Shown here in pieces: positions 7,325 to 15,434 of a DNA stretch of 64,000 bases (its first letter is position 1; the number at the start of each line of letters is the position of its first letter). The position numbers and the translations under genes are program-made. The DNA comes from Falsiroseomonas bella (GTDB lineage Bacteria; Pseudomonadota; Alphaproteobacteria; Acetobacterales; Acetobacteraceae). The notes beneath the pieces were generated by a model. It was not told the origin of the DNA and did no database searches. It was given only the letters and a program-made list of their open reading frames with translations. The DNA is taken from positions 178,246 to 242,245 of the forward strand of contig NZ_QGNA01000007.1 in assembly GCF_003173615.1 (NCBI RefSeq), written 5' to 3'.

Positions 7325-8797
7325 TCAGCCCTCTGCTGGGGTCACGCGCGGCGGTGCCGCAGCGCCGGTCGCCGCGATCTCCACCGCGGCCATCTGCGCT
7401 GCGTCCTGCGCTCCGCCGGACTTCGCGACGCGCCGCGGGTCGGTGTCGAGCGAGATGCCGGCCTCGTCGAGCAGGGCGTTGGCCTCGCGGATCATCTCCA
7501 CTGCGGCGCGGAAGTCGTAGCCAAAAGCGCCAGCCGCCTCGGGCTGCGGCACGAAGCCGGCGCGCACCTGGGCGATCAGGGCGGTCGTGTCCTTCAGCGG
7601 GTCGATCATCTCGTGCGCCGGCGGAACATGGCTGACGCCGTCCGGCATCTCCGCCCCCCACAACCCAAGCAGCGCGCCCTGGGCGTGGAAGCGGTCCGCG
7701 ATGGGACGCACCAGCATCGGGATCAGCATGCCGTACTGCACCTGCTCGCAGAGCCGGCGGAACTCGATCTTGCCGGCGCGGAGCGACGAGTAGTTCGCCT
7801 GGGTCAGGTCGCCGGAGACCTGGTCGTAGGTGAGGCCCGCCCCGACCGCGGCCGCCTCGAGCGCCCGGCGGGCGAAGGCCGCGTGCGACCCGCCGCCCGA
7901 GGGGTTCACCACCTCCACGCTGCCCATGCCGCGGCGGTACAGGATCATGCCCGGCTCGAAGCTCTCGACCGTCCGACCCTGGGCGTCGCGCAGCAGGCCG
8001 GCAGCGGTGCCGGTCAGCGCTTCATCGCCCTCCTCCGTGACCACCGCGGCGAGGCACGCCTCGATCTTCGCCTTCATCAGCAGGGCGGCCTCGTAGTCGC
8101 CGAGGTCGCGCAGGCGCAGCAGCACCGGGGCGAGCCAGGAGATGTCGCGCAGCTGGCCGGGCCGGCGCTTGCGATAGACGTGCAGCACGTCGCCGGATGG
8201 GATGCGCTGGCTGCTCTGCCAAGTCGCGCTGGGCAGGATCCACGCGGCGCCCGGATGCACGCGGTGCAGCCAGTAGCCGATCGGGGCGCCGGCGTCGCCG
8301 AGGGCGATGCCCTGGATCGTCGGCGCGCCGTCGACCATCCCGTTCCGCGCGGTGTCGAGATGGTCACTCTCCAGCACCTGCAGGCGCAGGCCGATCGGGT
8401 TCGATGGTGACGGCGGCGCCAGCAGGAAGCGGACGAAGCATTCGCCGCTCTCGACGACCGCCCGCATCACCAGCGCCTGCAGGCCGTGGAGGTCGAGCCG
8501 GCCCTCGGCGTCGCAGGCCGTGCTCTCCGCCCAGCGCAGCCAAGCGCGGCCGTGCGCATCATCGGGCCAGCGGGTGGTGATACCGGCGCCGACGGCGTTG
8601 CCGGTCCACAGGTCGACGATGCGGCTCGCGTAGGGGTCGTTGCGCACGGCATCGCGGGCGCGGCGGGCGACCGTCGCCGCGGCCAGGCCAACCTCGGCAT
8701 TGGCACTGCCCCCGGAGGATGCCCAGGCCGAGGCGCGGTGGTCCTGCGCCGCGGCATAGCCGCGCAGGACATTCCATGCATCACGGAGACGGCCCAT
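7325..8797 (-). CDS. Phage portal protein, lambda family
   Basis: A 490-residue protein with the lambda-type portal pattern: DPYASRIVDLWTGNAVGAGI near the N-terminus, GLRLQVLESDHLDTARNG in the middle, and then LTYDQVSGDLTQANYSSLRAG and EFRRLCEQVQYGMLIPM. The portal dodecamer is the DNA entry channel, the docking site for terminase and the nucleation point of the capsid. Start at 8797 overlaps the gpW-like gene stop by one base (TGATG), which fixes it against the longer upstream frame. The C-terminal 30 residues are Ala-rich and probably disordered. Confidence 0.9.
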   Translation of the reverse strand: MGRLRDAWNVLRGYAAAQDHRASAWASSGGSANAEVGLAAATVARRARDAVRNDPYASRIVDLWTGNAVGAGITTRWPDDAHGRAWLRWAESTACDAEGRLDLHGLQALVMRAVVESGECFVRFLLAPPSPSNPIGLRLQVLESDHLDTARNGMVDGAPTIQGIALGDAGAPIGYWLHRVHPGAAWILPSATWQSSQRIPSGDVLHVYRKRRPGQLRDISWLAPVLLRLRDLGDYEAALLMKAKIEACLAAVVTEEGDEALTGTAAGLLRDAQGRTVESFEPGMILYRRGMGSVEVVNPSGGGSHAAFARRALEAAAVGAGLTYDQVSGDLTQANYSSLRAGKIEFRRLCEQVQYGMLIPMLVRPIADRFHAQGALLGLWGAEMPDGVSHVPPAHEMIDPLKDTTALIAQVRAGFVPQPEAAGAFGYDFRAAVEMIREANALLDEAGISLDTDPRRVAKSGGAQDAAQMAAVEIAATGAAAPPRVTPAEG

Positions 8798-9033
8798 CAC
8801 CTGCTTCCCTCGCGCGAGAAGCTGGCGAAGGTGACGCTGGGGCGACGCGCGGCCCTGTTCTCCGCCGCGTGCAGCACCGCCAGCGCCCGCCCGAGCTCGT
8901 CGAGGCTGCGATATTCCACGGTGCGCCCATCGAAGGTCACGCGCGTGGTGCCACCCGTATACGCCGCGGCCAGCACCGCAGCCCGGCTGCCGGCCGGCTG
9001 CGCCAGCGCCCAGGCAAGAACAGCGGGGTCCAT
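8797..9033 (-). CDS. gpW-like head-tail joining protein
   Basis: A 78-residue protein with a gpW-family core: helix LAWALAQPAGSRAAVLAAAYTG, strand pair TTRVTFDGRTVEYRS, then helix LDELGRALAVLHAAENRAA. Lambda gpW is the first protein to bind the filled head below the portal. In this position between terminase and portal the family is common. Start (9033) and stop (8797) each overlap a neighbour in TGATG form. Confidence 0.75.
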   Translation of the reverse strand: MDPAVLAWALAQPAGSRAAVLAAAYTGGTTRVTFDGRTVEYRSLDELGRALAVLHAAENRAARRPSVTFASFSREGSR

Positions 9034-9638
9034 CACGCCGCCCGCAGCGTCGGCAGCGGCGTCGCCACGTTGCCCAGATAGGACAGTCCGTTCGGCGGGC
9101 TGGGCATGATCGGCACACCGGCCTGGTGGGTCAGCGCCGCGAAGAACCCGTTTTCGCTGCCGGTGCCGCCACCGGCGCCGCCATCGGCCACGGCCGAGCC
9201 GAGCAGCAGCGTGTTGCCGCCGCTGAACGCCTGGGTGGAGGTGCCGCGCACCGAGGGCGCCCCGGAGAAGCACAACAGCAGCCACCAGACCCCAGCCGAG
9301 ATCCAACGCGGCTGCGCGAAGGGGCAGAGCGCGTTGCCGGCCGCAGTCGTGTCGGCGTCCGCTACCGGCTCCTCGATGAGGCGCCCCGGATGCCCAGTGC
9401 CATCGTCGGCAGCCAAAGCCATACGCAGGAGGCCGGCTGCGCCGGTCGTCACGCTCACCGCCATGGCCGAGAACAGCCCGGGACGCGCCAGCATGTAGGG
9501 CACGCAAAAGAGCCGGTTCGCGGTCATCGCGACGGCGCCGCCCACGGCGCGCGCATGCTGCGAGGCATAGAAGCGCCCCGAGACGTAGGGCAGCATCGCC
9601 GGCGCCGGCGGCAGGTAGTGCTGGAACAGCGCGGTCAT
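9033..9638 (-). CDS. Phage surface/fibre-like protein, unknown
   Basis: A 201-residue protein beginning MTALFQHYLPPAPAMLPYVSG. It has a beta-sandwich look: ANRLFCVPYMLARPGLFSAM, then SVTTGAAGLLRMALAAD, DDGTGHPGRLIEEP and ISAGVWWLLLCFSG. The same sequence rhythm is seen in exposed fibre or collar domains of alphaproteobacterial phages, but no specific family can be named. It lies between terminase and portal genes, not among tail genes. ATG at 9638 overlaps the upstream stop (ATGA). Function is not known; a capsid-surface or neck fibre is a guess. Confidence 0.55.
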   Translation of the reverse strand: MTALFQHYLPPAPAMLPYVSGRFYASQHARAVGGAVAMTANRLFCVPYMLARPGLFSAMAVSVTTGAAGLLRMALAADDGTGHPGRLIEEPVADADTTAAGNALCPFAQPRWISAGVWWLLLCFSGAPSVRGTSTQAFSGGNTLLLGSAVADGGAGGGTGSENGFFAALTHQAGVPIMPSPPNGLSYLGNVATPLPTLRAA

Positions 9639-9988
9639 GCGAGCGGCCGGATGCCGAGGGTGAGCAGCCGCTCCGCCGCCTGGTTCACTGGCGCGGCGGC
9701 AAGGCCGGAGCGCAGGCGCAGCCAGCGCCAGCCGAGCAGCAGCGTCGGCGGCAGGGTGAGGGCGCGGCCGGCTGTGGCTGTCAGCACCACCTCGTTGCCG
9801 AGATGGTCGTAGAGATCCGCCCAGGCTGCAGGCTCGCCCTCGTCGAGCGAGCCCTGCAAGGTGAGCGGCGCATCGGTCCAGGCGGCGGGCAGCAGCAGCA
9901 GGCAGACGCCATAGCCGACGCTGGCGACGGGTCCGCTCAGCGCCTGGCCGGCGGCGATGCTGGTGCGCACGGGCACAATCGTGGTCAT
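9635..9988 (-). CDS. Phage protein of unknown function, 117 aa
   Basis: Start at 9988 is chosen because GGAG lies 7 bp upstream (CACTGGAGATTCTG before ATG). The product begins MTTIVPVRTSIAAGQALSG and has strands around GYGVCLLLLPAAW, APLTLQGSLDEG and RWLRLRSGLAAAPVNQAAER. It resembles small head-region proteins found next to terminase genes in related phages, possibly a capsid surface protein, but I cannot name a family. It is coupled to the next gene by an ATGA overlap and follows the terminase by 14 bp. Confidence 0.5.
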   Translation of the reverse strand: MTTIVPVRTSIAAGQALSGPVASVGYGVCLLLLPAAWTDAPLTLQGSLDEGEPAAWADLYDHLGNEVVLTATAGRALTLPPTLLLGWRWLRLRSGLAAAPVNQAAERLLTLGIRPLA

Positions 9989-10002
9989 CAGAATCTCCAG
10001 TG

Positions 10003-11922
10003 TCAGCGCAGCCAACCGCCGCGCGGGGCGAGCCAACCACGCGGGCGATGGGTGTCAGGCGCGGCCGGCGGCGGCGACGGGGGAGCGATATTCCCGGCGG
10101 CGGGAAGCCCGCTCGGCCGCAGCGGGGCATCGGCGATCTGGTCCCGCAGCTGCTGCCAGAAGCGCTCGCCGTAGCGGTCGGCGCCGAGCAGCCACAGCGC
10201 GGCGCGGGCGAGCACGGCGCAGTCCAGCGCCTCGTTCCTCTCGCGCAGCTTCGCCCATTCCTGCCGGGCGAAGCCGCGCCGGTCCTTCGCCGTGCGCAAC
10301 TGCTCGGCGACCAGCTGCTTGACCCACTCGACCTCAATCGCCCGCGACAGATGCACCCAGCCGGGCGGGAATTCCTCCGCGTCACCGCGGCCGAGCCAAA
10401 GCCGGCGGTAGAGGTCCGCCTTCCAGGTCGAGACCGAGACGGTCCAGAGCTTGAGGCCGCGCCGCAGCTTGCGCCCGTCGACCAGGGCATCGACCGGTGT
10501 CGGGCCCTGCACCGGCTGCGCGCGGTTCCAGCCGTCCACGCCCTTGGTCGGCGCGATGCGCGGATCCCGCAGGCGGCGGAGGTGGCCATACACGGCGGCG
10601 GTGTCGCGGCCGCCGGTGTCGACGCAGAGCCGGGCAATGCGCATCGCACCACCACCATGGCGGGGCCAGTCCCGCGCCAGCACCTTCGCCAGTTCGTCCC
10701 AGGGCTCCCGCTCGCGCGGGCTGCCGGGGATCACGACGTGATCCACCAGCCAGGACGAGAAGCCTTCCGCCCAGCCCCAGACGTCGCATTCCAGGCGATC
10801 GTCCTGGACGTCCACGCCGGCCGTCAGCACCAGGGCGCCGGTGGGCACCACGCCCATCGGAAAGTCCTCGCGGCGCTCGACGAGCCGCTCCCAATCCGGC
10901 GCCTCGCCCTGCTCCTGCCAGGTCTCGCCCAGGACGGTGTTCTTGAAGGTCTTGATGTCCTCGGGCTTGCCCTGCGCCGCCTCCCAGTCGCGCGCGATCT
11001 GCGCCCAGGAGAGCCAGCCCACCGGCGAGTAGAGCGCCGAGATGTGGAAGCCGATGGTGTGCGGATCCTGGCCCTCGGCCGTCGCGCGCCATTCGCCAGC
11101 GCCGAGCATCGCGGTCTTGTCGTGCTCCTGCATGGGGTGGTCGCAGGCGGTGCAGTGATACCGCGCTGTCTCGGGCACACCCTTGTCCCAGATCAGCCGC
11201 TCAAAGCGCAGCCACTGCATCTCCCCGCATTCGGGGCATGGCACGAAGAACCGCCGCTGGTCGGAGGCGAGATACTCCCGCTCGATGCGGCTGCGGCCGG
11301 CGATGGTGGGCGTGCTGACCAGGAAGGCTTTGCGCCGCCAGCCGAAGGTGCGGGCGCGGGCCTCGGCCAGGGCGATGGGATCTCCTTCGCCGGCGACGTC
11401 ACCGGGATAGGCGTCCACCTCGTCGAGAAACAGGAACCGCGCCGTCATCGAGCGCAGTCCCACCGCACTGTTCGCCCCGGTGAGGACCAGGATGCCGCCG
11501 GGGAATTCCTTCGACAGCATGGTGTTGCCGCTATCGCGGGCCCGTGCCGGCGCCACGCGCTCCCGCAGCGCCGGCGTTTCCTCCAGCAGCGGGTCAATGC
11601 GTTGGCGGGAAAAGCGCTTGGCCAGTTCCACGGTCGGCTGCACCGCGAGCGCGGGCGCCGGCACGTGGTGCATGATGTAGCCAAGCCAGTTGTTGCCGCT
11701 TTCCGTGGCGCCGACCTGCGCGCCCTTCATGAAGACGACGCGCCGGGCGGGATGCACGGCGGAGAGTGCGTCCATCACGTCCTTCAGGTAGGGCGTGCGG
11801 CTGGTCCGCCACGGGCCGGGTTCCGCGGAAGCACGGCTGCCGAGCATACGGTGCCGCTCGGCCCATTCTGAGACGGTGAGCTGCGGCGGCGGGCGCAGCA
11901 TGGAGCCCACGCGACGGCGCAC
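10003..11922 (-). CDS. Phage terminase large subunit, gpA family
   Basis: A 639-residue packaging motor and nuclease. The ATPase part has a Walker A-like MKGAQVGATESGNN (about residues 65-78) and Walker B ARFLFLDEVDAYP (about 160-172). A zinc-binding CPECGEMQW...CTACDH pair follows, then the nuclease part with LVLTAGVDVQDDRLECDVWG, where the aspartates bind metal. gpA-type terminases usually cut at cos sites. GTG at 11922 lies 4 bp from the small-subunit stop; ATG at 11901 is an alternative start. The C-terminal tail is Pro-rich. Confidence 0.9.
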   Translation of the reverse strand: MRRRVGSMLRPPPQLTVSEWAERHRMLGSRASAEPGPWRTSRTPYLKDVMDALSAVHPARRVVFMKGAQVGATESGNNWLGYIMHHVPAPALAVQPTVELAKRFSRQRIDPLLEETPALRERVAPARARDSGNTMLSKEFPGGILVLTGANSAVGLRSMTARFLFLDEVDAYPGDVAGEGDPIALAEARARTFGWRRKAFLVSTPTIAGRSRIEREYLASDQRRFFVPCPECGEMQWLRFERLIWDKGVPETARYHCTACDHPMQEHDKTAMLGAGEWRATAEGQDPHTIGFHISALYSPVGWLSWAQIARDWEAAQGKPEDIKTFKNTVLGETWQEQGEAPDWERLVERREDFPMGVVPTGALVLTAGVDVQDDRLECDVWGWAEGFSSWLVDHVVIPGSPREREPWDELAKVLARDWPRHGGGAMRIARLCVDTGGRDTAAVYGHLRRLRDPRIAPTKGVDGWNRAQPVQGPTPVDALVDGRKLRRGLKLWTVSVSTWKADLYRRLWLGRGDAEEFPPGWVHLSRAIEVEWVKQLVAEQLRTAKDRRGFARQEWAKLRERNEALDCAVLARAALWLLGADRYGERFWQQLRDQIADAPLRPSGLPAAGNIAPPSPPPAAPDTHRPRGWLAPRGGWLR

Positions 11923-11926
11923 ATGC

Positions 11927-12442
11927 TCACGGCTGCGGAGACCGGCCCCCTCCGAGGCCTGCGGGATCGAAGCGATCGGCCGCCTCCGTCAGCAGGTCAT
12001 TGATGTGGCTCTGCAGGACGGTCTGCAGCAGATGCGGGTCGACGTTGAGCTCGGCGGCGATCAGACCCGAGACGCGGGCGGGCCAGTTCAGCAGCGCGTC
12101 GCGCATCGTGCTGCCGATCTCGTCGAGCGCAGCATTGGCCTCTGTGACGTCGAGCAGGCGGCGCTTGGTCTCGTCGAGCGAGAGACGCTGCGCTTCCACC
12201 TTCAGCGCGAGCTGCGCGACCTTGAGCCGGGCGAACGGCGTGCCGTCTGCGCCAGCACCGCTGGCCAGGGGCGAGCGGGCGGGATCGGCGGTTTCGGTCA
12301 GGCGGCGGCGGGTCTTGTCGATGTCCCACTGGCCGTCCGGTTCACGGGCGATGCGGCCCGCCCGTTCGGCCTTGTGGATGGCGGTGTCGCTGACGCCAAG
12401 GCGACGGGCGGCCTCGCGGGTAGATGGGGTCAACTCTGGCAT
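11927..12442 (-). CDS. Phage terminase small subunit-like DNA-binding protein
   Basis: A 171-residue protein with an N-terminal helix-turn-helix (TREAARRLGVSDTAIHKAER, residues 7-26) followed by a basic wing (REPDGQWDIDKTRRRL) and a helical C-terminal part (FARLKVAQLALKVEAQRLSL). This is the Nu1-like layout that recognises the packaging site and recruits the large subunit. The gene sits directly before the large-subunit gene. Upstream (12443-12571) is a divergent gap shared with a rightward small gene. Confidence 0.75.
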   Translation of the reverse strand: MPELTPSTREAARRLGVSDTAIHKAERAGRIAREPDGQWDIDKTRRRLTETADPARSPLASGAGADGTPFARLKVAQLALKVEAQRLSLDETKRRLLDVTEANAALDEIGSTMRDALLNWPARVSGLIAAELNVDPHLLQTVLQSHINDLLTEAADRFDPAGLGGGRSPQP

Positions 12443-12571
12443 GGCGGCGGACCTCCCGCCGCACGCATTCGTCGATCACGAAAGGCACGCTGAGCGCCAA
12501 TTTCCGCGTGCGGCAGTTGACCTGCCGTGCAACATCATCGCGATCGCCATCATCATCGAAGGCCAACGACG

Positions 12572-12838
12572 ATGCAGCAACCAGACGCACGGAAGGACAT
12601 CGAGAAGATGGTCGAGGCGACCGCGAAGGCGATGGCGCTCGCTGCCCACCGCTGCGGTACGCCCCGCATGGTGAAGCTGTACCTCGATGATGCCAGAAAG
12701 GTGCTGCTTGGCGTTGCGAAGTCGGCGAAGCGCCAGACATGGACGATCGAGGAATTGCTTCTCGCGCTCGATCCGCCCAAGCCCAAGCTGAAGCCCTGGG
12801 AACGATACGCGGACCCGCCGCACCGCGACGGGCCCTGA
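12572..12838 (+). CDS. Hypothetical protein, 88 aa, on opposite strand inside prophage
   Basis: A rightward 88-residue frame beginning MQQPDARKDIEKMVEATAKAM. It is amphipathic and ends with a Pro/Lys-rich tail (PPKPKLKPWERYADPP). GAAGG lies upstream of the chosen ATG. It is flanked by leftward genes on both sides: divergent from the small terminase and convergent with the DUF3489 gene, with 16 bp between stops. No family recognised. Its codon pattern looks coding, unlike the antisense frames. Confidence 0.5.
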   Translation: MQQPDARKDIEKMVEATAKAMALAAHRCGTPRMVKLYLDDARKVLLGVAKSAKRQTWTIEELLLALDPPKPKLKPWERYADPPHRDGP

Positions 12839-12854
12839 TTGCGTCAGCGAGGTA

Positions 12855-13715
12855 TCAGCCTTCGATCTTGTAGATGGTGTAGCTGCCGCGCGCGCCTTCC
12901 TTGTTCGGCCCAACCTGGCGGATGCGCTCGGCGGCGACGACCGTGATTCCCTGGCGCTTCTTGAGACCGGCGAAGAATCCGCGCACCGTGTGCTGCTGCC
13001 AGCCGGTCGCCTCGCAGATCTGCGCGATGTTGGCGCCCTCCTCGCGGCGGAGCAGGGCGAGGACCTGCTCCTGCTTCGTGCCCTCCCGCGGCTTCCGCGG
13101 GGCGCCGGGCTCGCGCGCGACGCGGGCGGGCTTGCCGGCGAGCAGCGTGCGCAGGGCCTCCATCGGGGCGTCCAGGGCGCCGATCATGTCGCCCGCACGG
13201 TTCGCTTCGTCGTCCCAGGCGGCGAGGATGGCCGCGGCGGTGTCGCGCAGGCTGGCCCGCGGCGTCGCGGTGCCTGCCGCGAGGGCCTGGTCGAGCAGGG
13301 CGATGTCCTCCGCCAGGGGCGCGGCCTGGGCGGCTTCGGGCGTCGGGGCGTCCTGTGTGGCGGGCTCCACGGCCGGCGCCACCGTGGGCGCCGTGTCGGG
13401 CACACTGCCCTCGATGCCCGAGCAGTCGGGCTCACCGGCCCCCGCGTCACCCTCATTCGGGTCGATGCCGATGGCGCGCAGCCCCTCGTCGGTGATGCGC
13501 GCCACGATCCAGGTGCCGTCCTCGTCCTGCCGCCAGCCCAGCCCGACATGCTCGCGCGGGGCGTTGATCTCGGTCAGCAGGCTGTTCTTGATCAGGCTGC
13601 GGAAGACCGCGTTGCGGGCCGCGGCGGGCAGGGTCTTCGGCGCGCGGGCCAGGCCCATCTCGTGCTGAGCGGCGGCGCTGAGGATCACGCGCTGGGTGTC
13701 GGAAAGCTTGGTCAT
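12855..13715 (-). CDS. DUF3489 domain protein
   Basis: A 286-residue protein. The N-terminus (MTKLSDTQRVILSAAAQHE) and the C-terminus (KQEQVLALLRREEGANIAQI followed by TGWQQHTVRGFFAGLKKRQG) each look like winged-helix modules; the last is the defining DUF3489 region. The middle (about 115-180) is Ala/Pro/Glu-rich. Such proteins are frequent in alphaproteobacterial prophages and plasmids and are likely DNA-binding, though no target is known. GGAG lies 8 bp upstream of ATG 13715, within CCGGAGACCACC, an upstream sequence also found before other genes of this element. Confidence 0.7.
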   Translation of the reverse strand: MTKLSDTQRVILSAAAQHEMGLARAPKTLPAAARNAVFRSLIKNSLLTEINAPREHVGLGWRQDEDGTWIVARITDEGLRAIGIDPNEGDAGAGEPDCSGIEGSVPDTAPTVAPAVEPATQDAPTPEAAQAAPLAEDIALLDQALAAGTATPRASLRDTAAAILAAWDDEANRAGDMIGALDAPMEALRTLLAGKPARVAREPGAPRKPREGTKQEQVLALLRREEGANIAQICEATGWQQHTVRGFFAGLKKRQGITVVAAERIRQVGPNKEGARGSYTIYKIEG

Positions 13716-13817
13716 CGTGGTGGTCTCCGGTTCCGGGTGCCGGTCATCGGCCCCTACTGCCGGGAGCCCCGCCGGCAGCGCCGGTCGGGGCGGTGCGGGA
13801 GTGGCCCGCGTCGGGTT

Positions 13818-13841
13818 CCCATCGCAGCAAGCTGCGATGGG
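13818..13841 (-). terminator. Hairpin after the 78-aa gene
   Basis: A perfect 11-bp stem (CCCATCGCAGC with GCTGCGATGGG, 2-nt loop, or 10 bp with a 4-nt loop) starts 6 bp after the stop of the leftward gene at 13847. There is no U-tract. It resembles the hairpin after the capsid gene and probably modulates read-through. Confidence 0.45.
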
Positions 13842-13846
13842 GCCCG

Positions 13847-14083
13847 TCATTCGGCCCATTCACCGCGCTTCAAGTAGGAGTCCGTCACCCGCGCCAGCAG
13901 GCTGTTCCAGTGCTGCAGGCTGGCATGCGCGCCCCAGAGCACCGTGTCGGGATCCGCGCCGAAGTGGTCCGCGCTCATCTGCTGAAGTTCGGCGACCATC
14001 GCGTCGAAGCGCGCCTTCTCGGCGAGGAAGGCTTCGAGGCTGCGCTCCTGATTGCGGGCGGTGCGGGTGGTGCGGTCGGTCAT
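13847..14083 (-). CDS. Hypothetical protein, 78 aa
   Basis: A 78-residue acidic helical protein from ATG 14083 (MTDRTTRTARNQERSLEAFL), with GGAG 8 bp upstream. It carries LWGAHASLQHWNSLLARVTD near the end. No family recognised. It is followed closely by a hairpin and preceded by a 103-bp gap after the methyltransferase gene, so it may be a small independently expressed gene. Confidence 0.55.
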   Translation of the reverse strand: MTDRTTRTARNQERSLEAFLAEKARFDAMVAELQQMSADHFGADPDTVLWGAHASLQHWNSLLARVTDSYLKRGEWAE

Positions 14084-14186
14084 GGCGATCTCCGTCGTGG
14101 TGCATGGCATCCCCTGCGGGTGACGGACCATTCGCGCTGTGCCGCGCGCGAGCCAAGCAAGATGCAGCGTTATCTTGTTGCGATGA

Positions 14187-15434
14187 TTAGGCTTTCTCGA
14201 TCATCAATCGCGCCGCGGCGACATCGGCGAAAGTGCGGTCCTCGCCCTCCAGCACCGCCGCCTCGCCGGTCGCCTCCTGCCAGCGGCGGACGATCACATC
14301 GGCATAGGCGGGATCGATCTCCAGCAGCACGGCGCGCCGCCCCGTGCGTTCGGCCGCGATTATGGTGGTGCCCGAGCCGCCGAAGCAGTCCAGCACCGTG
14401 TCGCGCGGCTTGCTGCTGTTGCGGATGGCGCGCTCGACCAGCGCCACCGGCTTCATCGTCGGATGCAGATCGTTCCTGGCCGGCTTGTCGAAGTGCCAGA
14501 CATTCCCCTGGTCGCGCGCGCCGCACCAGTAGTGCTGCGCCCCGGCCTTCCAGCCATACAGCATGGCTTCGAATTGCTGGTGGTAGTCGGCGCGGCCGAG
14601 CGCGAAGGTGTTCTTCGCCCAGATGATGGTGCTGGACCATTTCCCGCCCGCCTCCTGCCAGACGCGGTGCAGCGTCGGCCATTCGGAGGAGGACATGCAG
14701 ACGTAGCAGGCGCCCTTGGTCACCGAGAGCAGGTTGGCCAGCGCGGGGCGCAGGAACTCGGGAAAGCCGCCGCCGAGCGCGTCGTTGGCGATGGTCATCT
14801 TCGCCGCGGTGCCGCCCTCGTAAGCGACATTATAGGGCGGATCGACGAAGCCCATGTCGGCCAGCTGGCCAGCACCGAGCGCGCGCTGCACGTCGACCAG
14901 CTTCGTCGCGTCACCGCAGAGAAGGCGGTGGTCGCCGCAGCGCCAGAGGTCGCCGGCGCGTGTGACCGGAACCACGGGCGGCGGCGGGGCGTCATCGGCA
15001 TCATCGCCGAGGCCGGCATCGGCAGCTGCCAGCAGCCGGTCGAGCTCCATGCCAGAGAAGCCGAGCACGTCCAGGTCCACGACCGCCTCGTCGCGGATGC
15101 GGGCGATCTCGACGGCGAGCAGCGCCTCGTCCCATCCCGAGTTCAGCGCGATCTGATTGTCGGCCAGGCGCAGCGCACGCGCCTGCGCGGGCGAGAGATG
15201 GCCAAGCCGCAGCGCCGGGACCGATGCGAGGCCCAACTGCTTCGCTGCCAGGACGCGGCCATGGCCGGCAATGAGCACGCCTTCGGCGTCGACCAGCACC
15301 GGATTCACAAAGCCGAACTCGGCGATGGAGGCGGCGATCTGCGCGACCTGCGCCGGCGAATGCGTGCGCGCGTTCTCGGCGTAGGGCACGAGGGATGCGA
15401 CCGGCAGCGCGGAAACCACGAGATCAAGCTGCAT
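14187..15434 (-). CDS. ParB-like domain + adenine-specific DNA methyltransferase
   Basis: A 415-residue fusion. Residues about 1-130 are a ParB/Srx-like nuclease-fold domain (YAENARTHSPAQVAQIA, VLIAGHGRVLAAKQLG, LRLADNQIALNSGWDEALL). The C-terminal part is a class beta N6-adenine methyltransferase with DPPYNVAYEGG as the catalytic motif first and FGGSGTTIIAAE (AdoMet binding) near the end. It probably methylates phage DNA, giving protection or a regulatory mark. Start at 15434 (MQLDLVVSALP) overlaps the upstream methyltransferase stop by 11 bp. No restriction enzyme gene is visible. Confidence 0.85.
   Translation of the reverse strand: MQLDLVVSALPVASLVPYAENARTHSPAQVAQIAASIAEFGFVNPVLVDAEGVLIAGHGRVLAAKQLGLASVPALRLGHLSPAQARALRLADNQIALNSGWDEALLAVEIARIRDEAVVDLDVLGFSGMELDRLLAAADAGLGDDADDAPPPPVVPVTRAGDLWRCGDHRLLCGDATKLVDVQRALGAGQLADMGFVDPPYNVAYEGGTAAKMTIANDALGGGFPEFLRPALANLLSVTKGACYVCMSSSEWPTLHRVWQEAGGKWSSTIIWAKNTFALGRADYHQQFEAMLYGWKAGAQHYWCGARDQGNVWHFDKPARNDLHPTMKPVALVERAIRNSSKPRDTVLDCFGGSGTTIIAAERTGRRAVLLEIDPAYADVIVRRWQEATGEAAVLEGEDRTFADVAAARLMIEKA

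Noticed and set aside
5955..7520. A long rightward frame antisense to the capsid fusion gene
   Set aside because: Gly/Arg-rich low-complexity product without motifs; the opposite strand has clear protease and capsid sequence.
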